Source: CAWGET01 sp963821715
GTDB lineage: Bacteria > Bacteroidota > Ignavibacteria > Ignavibacteriales > Melioribacteraceae
DNA: 64,000 bases
Reading direction: 5' to 3'
NCBI GenBank assembly: GCA_963821715.1
Contig: CAWGET010000001.1
Coordinates: forward strand, 434,001-498,000
Part shown: in pieces, positions 57,729-64,000 of the stretch
Layout of the letters: each line of letters begins with the position of its first letter
How positions within the stretch are numbered: the stretch's first letter is position 1
Notes under the pieces: generated by a model
The model's input: only the letters and a program-made list of their open reading frames with translations
What the model was told of the DNA's origin: nothing
The model's database searches: none
Translations under genes and position numbers: made by a program

Positions 57729-58814
57729 ATGAAAGATAATTTTCTAAACATCAACGAAGAAGCAAAACTCGACCTGTTATCGCTCGGCGCTATGGTGCAT
57801 CGTTTAAATCCGGGTCATATTCCTTTTCGTAAAGCTAATCAATTTCAGATACATGTAAGCGGAGGCGAGTTTAACGTAGCCGCAAATCTGGCGGATTGTT
57901 TCCGGATGAATACCGGAATCGCGACCGCGATGGTGAATTATCCGATCGGAAATCTTATACGCGAAAGAATTAGAGCGATGGGAGTTAAACCGTTCTTTAA
58001 GGAGTTCGAGCACAACGGAGTTAACGGTCCGAATATGGCGGCAGTATTGAGCGATATGGGATTCGGCGTAAGACCGCCGGTCGTGTTTTACAACAGATCG
58101 GATGAAGCCGCGGCTAAATTAAAGCCGGGCGATTTTGACTGGGATAATATTTTCTCAGATGGAATTAAGTGGTTCCACAGCGGAGGAATATTTGCGGCGC
58201 TTTCGGAGACAACCGGAGAATTGATAATCGAAGCAATGAAAGCTGCCAAAAAAGCCGGCGCCGTTACCAGTTTCGATTTGAATTTCCGCGCGAAATTATG
58301 GAGCCTATGGGGAGGTGAAGAAAAAGCCGCTGAAGTGATTAACAGAATAGTTGAACACGTTGACGTGCTTGTGGGGAACGAAGAAGATCTGCAAAAAGGA
58401 CTGGGTGTTCCCGGACCGGAAGTTGAAAAAAAATCTAAACTTGATACTTCAGCTTTCTTTGGAATGATAGACAACGTGGTTAAGAAATTTCCTAACGTTA
58501 AAATCGTTGCGACAACATTGCGCGAAGTGAAATCGACCAATCATCATAACTGGAGTGCTGTTGCCTGGATGGACGGAGAAACATATAACGCGCCGACCGC
58601 GGAACTACCTGTTTACGACCGCGTGGGAGGGGGTGACGGATTTGCGAGTGGATTTTTCTATGGATTGATGACCAAAAGAAAACCGGAAGAAGCAATTAAG
58701 TTGGGCTGGGCGCACGGGGCTCTTCTAACAACTTTCCCCGGCGATACAACAATGGCAACGCTCGAAGAAGTCGAAGCTTTTGCGCAAGGCGGTTCGGCGA
58801 GAATTCAAAGATAA
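57729..58814 (+). CDS. PfkB-family sugar kinase, KDG-kinase-like paralogue
   Basis: The ATG at 57729 follows GAGAG at 57719-57723 and is preferred over the ATG at 57717. The fold is PfkB: VSGGEFNVAANLADCFRMN, SFDLNFRAKLW and DRVGGGDGFASGFFYGL with the catalytic aspartate, ending in SARIQR. It differs from the KdgK at 40640 by a longer N-terminus and insertions, and belongs to the KDG-kinase side of the family. It may phosphorylate KDG from the mannonate/glucuronate branch, or a different keto-deoxy acid; the substrate is inferred. Confidence 0.75.
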   Translation: MKDNFLNINEEAKLDLLSLGAMVHRLNPGHIPFRKANQFQIHVSGGEFNVAANLADCFRMNTGIATAMVNYPIGNLIRERIRAMGVKPFFKEFEHNGVNGPNMAAVLSDMGFGVRPPVVFYNRSDEAAAKLKPGDFDWDNIFSDGIKWFHSGGIFAALSETTGELIIEAMKAAKKAGAVTSFDLNFRAKLWSLWGGEEKAAEVINRIVEHVDVLVGNEEDLQKGLGVPGPEVEKKSKLDTSAFFGMIDNVVKKFPNVKIVATTLREVKSTNHHNWSAVAWMDGETYNAPTAELPVYDRVGGGDGFASGFFYGLMTKRKPEEAIKLGWAHGALLTTFPGDTTMATLEEVEAFAQGGSARIQR

Positions 58815-58827
58815 ATGAAAGTATAAA

Positions 58828-60096
58828 ATGACTTACTACGAGAAAGGATCCGAAGAGACTGTAATAGGCAAAGAGGAACTGAAGGAAATATTGTTTTCTA
58901 CTTTTGGAAAATTAGAAAACCGAAAAAAAGTGTTAGCAGTTCCGCCGGATATTACTAGGATCCATTCCAATGCGGGACAAATAACGCAGATGGCGTATCA
59001 GTATTATAAAGAACGGATGACGGATATACTTCCGGCTATCGGAACTCATTATCCGATGACTGAAAATGAAATCAAAAAGATGTATGGCGCTATTCCGAAA
59101 GAAATTTTCCGCATTCATAAGTGGCGGAGCGATCTTAAAACGCTCGGCGAGGTTCCCGGCGAATTTGTTGAAAAAGTATCGGGCGGAAAAGTAAATTATT
59201 CCTGGCCCGCTCAGGTTAATAAATTAATAATAGATGGAGATTTTGAATTAATTCTTTCAGTAGGACAAGTTGTACCGCATGAAGTTGTCGGAATGGCGAA
59301 TTACAATAAAAATATTTTTGTAGGAACCGGCGGGCAGGAAGGAATAAATAAAAGTCATTTTCTGGGCGCGGCTTACGGAATGGAAAAAATGATGGGACGC
59401 GCTGACACGCCTGTAAGAAAAGTTTTGAATTACGCATCGGAAAATTTTGCCGGAAATCTGCCGATAGTTTATATTCTAACGGTTATCGGAAAAGATGAAG
59501 ACGGCAAATTAGTAATGCGCGGTATTTATATAGGAGACGACGAGGAATGCTTTATAAAGGCAGCCGCCCTTTCAATCAAAGTAAATTTCACTTTGCTTGA
59601 CGAACCATTAAAAAAAGTTATCGTCTATCTCGATCCGGAAGAATTTAAAACTACGTGGCTTGGGAACAAGAGCGTATACAGAACTCGTATGGCGATTGCA
59701 GATTCAGGCGAATTAATTATTATTGCTCCGGGTTTGAAAAATTTCGGCGAAGACGAAGCGATTGATAAACTGATTAGAAAATACGGATACTTAACGACAC
59801 CTGAAATCCTTGAGCTTGTTGAGAAGAATGAAGACCTGAGAAATAATTTAAGCGCCGCCGCGCATCTGATTCACGGTTCATCTGAAGAAAGATTTAAAAT
59901 AACTTACGCGCCCGGTCATCTGACTGAGGAAGAAATTCGGAAAGCAAATTACAATTACGCTCCACTGGAAAAAATGTTGAAAAAATATGATCCAGCAAAA
60001 TTAAAGGACGGTTTCAATTTGGTTGACGGCGAAGAAATATTCTATGTCTCCAATCCGGCTCTCGGCTTATGGTCGACAAAAGATAAGTTTGAATAA
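58828..60096 (+). CDS. LarA-family (DUF2088) nickel-pincer racemase/epimerase homologue
   Basis: The 422-residue protein has PPDITR (Arg44), GTHYPMTENE (His74), VVPHEVVGMANYNKN (His151, Lys161) and KSHFLG (His177). In lactate racemase LarA the corresponding residues are Arg75, His108, His174, Lys184 (cofactor attachment) and His200 (nickel ligand); the His-Lys-His spacing of 10 and 16 is identical here. It should be a nickel-pincer 2-hydroxyacid racemase or epimerase. Among uronate, mannonate and 6-phosphogluconate genes, epimerisation of gluconate and mannonate is the best guess. larB/C/E cofactor genes are not in the window. Cytosolic. Confidence 0.8.
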   Translation: MTYYEKGSEETVIGKEELKEILFSTFGKLENRKKVLAVPPDITRIHSNAGQITQMAYQYYKERMTDILPAIGTHYPMTENEIKKMYGAIPKEIFRIHKWRSDLKTLGEVPGEFVEKVSGGKVNYSWPAQVNKLIIDGDFELILSVGQVVPHEVVGMANYNKNIFVGTGGQEGINKSHFLGAAYGMEKMMGRADTPVRKVLNYASENFAGNLPIVYILTVIGKDEDGKLVMRGIYIGDDEECFIKAAALSIKVNFTLLDEPLKKVIVYLDPEEFKTTWLGNKSVYRTRMAIADSGELIIIAPGLKNFGEDEAIDKLIRKYGYLTTPEILELVEKNEDLRNNLSAAAHLIHGSSEERFKITYAPGHLTEEEIRKANYNYAPLEKMLKKYDPAKLKDGFNLVDGEEIFYVSNPALGLWSTKDKFE

Positions 60097-60099
60097 CTG

Positions 60100-61251
60100 A
60101 TGAAGAAGAGAATTAAAATAGTTGCCGACGATAAAATCCCTTTTTTGAAAGGGGTATTGGAGCCTTACGCGGAAATCGTCTATTCAAATCCGAAGCTGAT
60201 AAATAAAGATCTCGTCAAGGACGCGGACGCTTTGATAATCAGAACCAGGACTAAATGCAATGCCGATCTTCTTGAGGGAACTGACGTAAAATTTATCGCG
60301 ACGGCGACGATAGGTTACGACCATATTGATACGAACTATTGCGAAAACGAGGGAATAAAGTGGGTTAACGCCCTGGGCTGCAATTCATCTTCCGTTCAGC
60401 AGTATATAGCTTCCGCGCTACAAACATTTGCTCAGCAAGAAAAAATTGATTTGAAAAATTTGACTATCGGTATCATTGGAGTCGGGAATGTCGGCAGTAA
60501 AATCGAGCGTCTTGCTAAAATACTTGGGATGAAAGTTTTGCTGAACGATCCGCCGCGCGAAAGAGCAGAAGGAAAATCAGGATTCGTGTCGCTCGAAGAA
60601 ATTAAAAAGGAAGCGGATATAATTACTTTCCACGTTCCTCTCAATTTGGAAGGAGGAGACAAAACCTTTCATCTCGCCGATGATGAATTTTTTCGAAAAG
60701 TGAAAGATAATGTTTTAATTATAAATACTTCGCGCGGCGAGGTAACGGATAATCAATCATTAAAAAAAGCTTTGAAGGAAAGAATGATTAAAGCGGCAAT
60801 ACTGGATGTTTGGGAAGATGAACCTGAAATTGACAGGGAACTGCTTGAATTAGTTTATTTTGGGACGGCTCACATTGCCGGATATTCGGCGGACGGGAAA
60901 GCGAATGGGACTTCAGACGCGATTAATGCGGTAAATAATTTTTTCAGACTCGGACTTGCGCCAAATTGGTATCCCAAAATTCCCCCTCCCGAAAATTCAA
61001 AAAAAATAGAGATCGATTGCGAATCGATATCCGAGCAGGAAATAATTTATGAGGCTGTGGCGCACACTTATAAAATAATTGGGGATGATCGTCATCTAAA
61101 AAAAGCGCCTTTTGCTTTTGAAGATTTGAGAGGCGGATATAAAATAAGAAGAGAGTTCCCTTTTTATTCTGTTGATCTCAAAAAATGCGATGAAAAAATA
61201 TCTTCAAAAATAAAAGAATTAGGTTTTAAAATTTTAGAAAATACAAAATAG
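60100..61251 (+). CDS. pdxB: Erythronate-4-phosphate dehydrogenase
   Basis: A D-2-hydroxyacid dehydrogenase of 383 residues, the PdxB size, with ADDKIPFLKGVLEPYA and IATATIGYDHIDTNYCE. The NAD loop is IGVGNVGSKIERLAK, followed by INTSRGEVTD (Arg), DEPEIDRELL (Glu) and TAHIAGYSADGKANG (His). The C-terminal PdxB-specific domain is present. It makes the vitamin B6 precursor 3-hydroxy-4-phospho-hydroxy-alpha-ketobutyrate. Its place between the LarA-like and 6PGDH genes, 3 bp after the former, is unusual for a biosynthesis gene. A role in sugar-acid oxidation is possible, but sequence favours PdxB. Confidence 0.85.
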   Translation: MKKRIKIVADDKIPFLKGVLEPYAEIVYSNPKLINKDLVKDADALIIRTRTKCNADLLEGTDVKFIATATIGYDHIDTNYCENEGIKWVNALGCNSSSVQQYIASALQTFAQQEKIDLKNLTIGIIGVGNVGSKIERLAKILGMKVLLNDPPRERAEGKSGFVSLEEIKKEADIITFHVPLNLEGGDKTFHLADDEFFRKVKDNVLIINTSRGEVTDNQSLKKALKERMIKAAILDVWEDEPEIDRELLELVYFGTAHIAGYSADGKANGTSDAINAVNNFFRLGLAPNWYPKIPPPENSKKIEIDCESISEQEIIYEAVAHTYKIIGDDRHLKKAPFAFEDLRGGYKIRREFPFYSVDLKKCDEKISSKIKELGFKILENTK

Positions 61252-61266
61252 AGAAGGAAGCAAATT

Positions 61267-62721
61267 ATGCAAAATCAAGCTGATATTGGTTTGGTAGGAT
61301 TAGCCGTGATGGGCGAGAACTTAGTTTTGAATATGGAGAACAATGGTTTTACCGTAGCGGTTTATAACAGGACGACGGAAAAAGTTGATAACTTTGTGAA
61401 CGGAAGAGGCAAGGGAAAAAAGATTGTGGGAGCTCATACAATCGAAGAGTTGGTTGGCTCATTGAAGAAGCCTCGCAAAATAATGCTGATGGTTAAAGCC
61501 GGAAAGCCTGTAGATGATTTTATAGAAAAACTTTTACCTTATTTAGAGAAAGGGGACATTATAATCGACGGCGGTAATTCGCATTTCCCGGATTCTATAA
61601 GAAGAACAAGGTATCTTGAAGAAAAAGGATTCTTATTTATTGGGACAGGAGTTTCCGGCGGCGAGGAAGGCGCCTTGAAGGGTCCGTCAATTATGCCGGG
61701 CGGTTCAATTGAAGCTTGGGAATACGTTAAACCGATCTTTCAATCGATCGCCGCAAAGGTGGAAGACGGAACTCCCTGCTGCGATTGGGTAGGAGAGAAT
61801 GGAGCCGGACATTTTGTTAAGATGGTTCATAACGGAATTGAATACGGTGATATGCAGCTGATTTCGGAAGCTTATCAGATAATGAAAGACTTGCTTGGAA
61901 TGAGTTACGAAGAAATGCACGAAGTATTTAAGGAATGGAATGAAGGGGAATTGGACAGCTACTTGATCGAGATTACGCGCGATATTCTTGCGTATAAAGA
62001 CGAAGACGGCAATCCGCTTGTAGAAAAAATTCTTGATACCGCCGGGCAAAAAGGAACCGGCAAATGGACAGCAATTTCGTCGCTCGATATCGGAGCGCCG
62101 CTTACTTTAATAGGCGAAGCAGTTTACGCCAGAATCCTTTCATCAATGAAAGAAGACAGAGTTGAAGCCGCAAAAATTTTAAGTGGACCAAAACCTGTAT
62201 TTGAAGGTGATAAAAAACAGTTCCTCGACGATCTAAAAAATGCGTTGTATGCGTCAAAAATAATTTCATATACGCAAGGTTATATTTTGATGAAATACGC
62301 GGCGGAAGAATACGGATGGAAATTAAATTACGGCGGTATCGCCTTGATGTGGCGCGGCGGCTGTATTATCCGTTCTATATTTCTCGGCAAAATTAAAGAC
62401 GCGTTCGATGCTAATCCGGAATTAAAAAATCTTTTGCTCGCGCCTTTCTTCAAGGAAAAAATTGAAGCGTCGCAGGAGCCGTGGCGAAGAGTGGTTTCTG
62501 TTTCAATTTCCAACGGTATCTGGATCCCTGCGCTTTCAACCGCATTAAATTATTTTGACGGATACAGAAACTCCCGGCTTCCCGCAAATCTGCTGCAGGC
62601 GCAGCGGGATTATTTCGGCGCGCATACTTACGAAAGAATCGATAAACCGCGCGGTGAATTCTTTCATACAAACTGGACGGGAAAAGGCGGCGCGACTGCT
62701 TCTTCTACTTATAATGTGTAA
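61267..62721 (+). CDS. gnd: 6-phosphogluconate dehydrogenase, decarboxylating
   Basis: A 484-residue long-form enzyme with GLAVMGENLVLNMENNG, YNRTTEKV (NADP-type Arg-Thr), GVSGGEEGALKGPSIMPGG, KMVHNGIEYGDMQLI and the C-terminal FHTNWTGKGG. It converts 6-phosphogluconate to ribulose-5-phosphate, CO2 and NADPH. In this operon it may supply NADPH for the DEH reductase and draw gluconate-derived carbon into the pentose phosphate pathway. GGAAG precedes the ATG. Confidence 0.95.
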   Translation: MQNQADIGLVGLAVMGENLVLNMENNGFTVAVYNRTTEKVDNFVNGRGKGKKIVGAHTIEELVGSLKKPRKIMLMVKAGKPVDDFIEKLLPYLEKGDIIIDGGNSHFPDSIRRTRYLEEKGFLFIGTGVSGGEEGALKGPSIMPGGSIEAWEYVKPIFQSIAAKVEDGTPCCDWVGENGAGHFVKMVHNGIEYGDMQLISEAYQIMKDLLGMSYEEMHEVFKEWNEGELDSYLIEITRDILAYKDEDGNPLVEKILDTAGQKGTGKWTAISSLDIGAPLTLIGEAVYARILSSMKEDRVEAAKILSGPKPVFEGDKKQFLDDLKNALYASKIISYTQGYILMKYAAEEYGWKLNYGGIALMWRGGCIIRSIFLGKIKDAFDANPELKNLLLAPFFKEKIEASQEPWRRVVSVSISNGIWIPALSTALNYFDGYRNSRLPANLLQAQRDYFGAHTYERIDKPRGEFFHTNWTGKGGATASSTYNV

Positions 62722-62746
62722 AGTATATTAAATAAAGGAGATTATT

Positions 62747-63580
62747 ATGGATGTTAGATATTCGCCCGATAAAAACGGCTTCAAAAAGATGAACACCGAC
62801 GAATTACGCGAAACTTTTTTAATCGATTCCTTATTTGCGAAAAATAAAATTCCGATGACTTATTCCGACATCGACCGTTCCATTACCGGCTCTGCTGTTC
62901 CTTCAGGTAAAACGATTAAACTCGCGGCTTCAAAAAAAGAGATGTCGGCAAATTATTTTACGGAGCGGAGGGAAGTCGGCATAATAAATATAGGCGCAAA
63001 AGGCTCCGTTACTATTGACGATAAAGTTTATGAAATGGAAAACAGAGACGCGCTTTATATCGGGCGGGGCTCAAAAGATATTTCATTTAAAAGTAACAAC
63101 GCTAAAAAACCGGCAATGTTTTATTTTGTCAGTTATCCTGCGCATCGCGATTACCCGACCAAGCAGATTAAATTTTCTGAATCAACTCCTACAAAATTAG
63201 GATCGGATGCGGCGGCGAATAAAAGAACGATTTATAAATATATTCATCCCGGAACGATGCCTACCTCCCAGCTGGTAATGGGCTTGACCGAATTGGAAGA
63301 AGGAAGCGTATGGAACACAATGCCTGCGCATACTCATCAAAGAAGGTCGGAGGTTTATATGTATTTCGGTTTGGAAAAAGATTCACTATTGTTTCACATT
63401 ATGGGCGAACCAGCAGAAACGCGGCATCTGGTTATTCGGGATAAGCAGGCGGTTCTATCAACAAGCTGGTCGATGCACGCTGGATGCGGAACGCAGAATT
63501 ATTCGTTCATCTGGGCAATGGGCGGCGAGAACCAGGAGTTTGACGATATGGATCACATTCCTATGAAATCATTAAAGTAG
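62747..63580 (+). CDS. kduI: 5-dehydro-4-deoxy-D-glucuronate isomerase (KduI)
   Basis: The 277-residue protein matches KduI in length and motifs: MDVRYSPDKNGFKKMNTDEL start, GSVTIDDKVYEMENRDALYI, SNNAKKPAMFYFVSYPAH, and the zinc-binding MPAHTHQRRSEVYMYF. It isomerises 5-keto-4-deoxyuronate to 2,5-diketo-3-deoxygluconate, the KduD substrate. Its presence shows that the locus also handles unsaturated hexuronates from GH88 or other lyases. AAAGGAG precedes the ATG. kduD follows 8 bp later. Confidence 0.95.
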   Translation: MDVRYSPDKNGFKKMNTDELRETFLIDSLFAKNKIPMTYSDIDRSITGSAVPSGKTIKLAASKKEMSANYFTERREVGIINIGAKGSVTIDDKVYEMENRDALYIGRGSKDISFKSNNAKKPAMFYFVSYPAHRDYPTKQIKFSESTPTKLGSDAAANKRTIYKYIHPGTMPTSQLVMGLTELEEGSVWNTMPAHTHQRRSEVYMYFGLEKDSLLFHIMGEPAETRHLVIRDKQAVLSTSWSMHAGCGTQNYSFIWAMGGENQEFDDMDHIPMKSLK

Positions 63581-63588
63581 AGAAAAAT

Positions 63589-64000
63589 ATGATACTTGAA
63601 AAATTTAAGCTCGAAGGGAAGAAAGCTCTCGTTACCGGATGCAAAAGAGGGATCGGCAAGGCAATGGCATTAGGACTCGCGGAAGCGGGAGCCGATATAA
63701 TCGGAGTTAGCGCTTCTCTCGAACTGCAAGGAAGCGAAGTCGAAAAAGAAGTAAACGCATTGGGTAAAAAATTCAAAGGATATCAATGTGATTTCTCCGA
63801 TAGAAAATCGCTTTACAGATTTATCGCAGAAGTAAAAGAAGAACATGACGCAGTGGATATTCTTATCAACAATGCCGGAACCATTTTGCGGAAACCCGCC
63901 GAAGAACATCCGGATGAATACTGGGATAAAGTTCTTGAAGTAAATCTTAACGCGCAATTTATTTTAGCGAGAGAATTCGGGAAAGAAATGTTGAAGAGAG
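63589..64000 (+). CDS. kduD: 2-deoxy-D-gluconate 3-dehydrogenase-like SDR (KduD), cut by window end
   Basis: An ATG at 63589, 8 bp after the kduI stop, opens a frame that runs off the window (137 codons seen). It reads KFKLEGKKALVTGCKRGIGK, CDFSDRKSLYRF, VDILINNAGTILRKPAEEHP and VLEVNLNAQFILAREFGKEM, the KduD-type SDR start including the TILRKPA segment. It reduces 2,5-diketo-3-deoxygluconate to KDG. The catalytic Ser-Tyr-Lys part lies outside. Confidence 0.9.
   Translation, partial: MILEKFKLEGKKALVTGCKRGIGKAMALGLAEAGADIIGVSASLELQGSEVEKEVNALGKKFKGYQCDFSDRKSLYRFIAEVKEEHDAVDILINNAGTILRKPAEEHPDEYWDKVLEVNLNAQFILAREFGKEMLKR

Noticed and set aside
60100..61251. Annotation as a phosphoglycerate or glyoxylate dehydrogenase
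   Set aside because: The C-terminal domain, the length and the HIAGYSADGKANG motif are those of PdxB.

Overview
The window looks like a chromosomal piece of an Ignavibacteriota-type bacterium (Bacteroidota/Chlorobi group; Ignavibacterium/Melioribacter-like). This is inferred from many secreted proteins ending in a type A type-IX-secretion (T9SS) tail with a QNYPNPFNP core, from PorV/PorQ-like outer-membrane proteins, a TonB-dependent receptor, moderately low GC and clear Shine-Dalgarno sites. No 16S rRNA gene is present to confirm it.

Left part (1-13.5 kb): a mixed, AT-rich, partly decayed region. It holds the end of a DUF2339-like membrane protein, a tRNA-Ser(GGA), remnants of a surface protein and of a DUF3892 protein, an OpgC-like acyltransferase, a truncated AraC regulator, a secreted alpha/beta hydrolase, a TPR-LuxR regulator, a flavin monooxygenase-like protein, a membrane metallopeptidase with an in-frame TAG, a frameshifted DUF849 gene, a Ser/Thr kinase with TolB-like and TPR regions, and an orphan T9SS tail. 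A large FG-GAP repeat T9SS protein follows on the minus strand (13.7-16.2 kb).

Right part (16.8-64 kb): one very long co-directional locus for breaking down alginate and probably other uronate polymers. It starts behind a promoter overlapped by a GntR-type operator. First come outer-membrane and surface genes: a SusC-like receptor without SusD, a companion T9SS protein, a PorV-like and a FadL-like barrel, and modular beta-helix proteins. A strong terminator at 29.8 kb separates these from the enzymes: two PL6 alginate lyases, a beta-helix protein of unknown activity, two PF05426 alginate-lyase-family proteins (PL38-like), a GH88-GH2 fusion whose signal peptide is frameshifted, a PL17 oligoalginate lyase, a second heparinase II/III-fold lyase and a SASA-type acetylesterase. 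Intracellular steps are encoded by KdgF, a DEH-reductase-like SDR, two KDG-kinase-like proteins, KDPG aldolase, KduI, KduD (cut by the window end), a mannonate-oxidoreductase-like SDR, a LarA-family nickel racemase homologue, PdxB and 6-phosphogluconate dehydrogenase. Import is by an MFS hexuronate-type carrier and a complete TRAP system. A FadR-family regulator lies inside.

How it fits together: T9SS-tagged endolyases cut polymer at the surface; oligomers pass the TonB receptor; periplasmic or lipoprotein exolyases and GH88/GH2 finish them; TRAP/MFS import the unsaturated monomers; KdgF, SDR and KduI/KduD convert them to KDG; the kinases and aldolase yield pyruvate and glyceraldehyde-3-phosphate. 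The most unusual points are the GH88-GH2 fusion, the SusD-less receptor cluster with two other barrels, the shuffled beta-helix/InlB-repeat surface proteins, and a LarA-type epimerase in a uronate operon.
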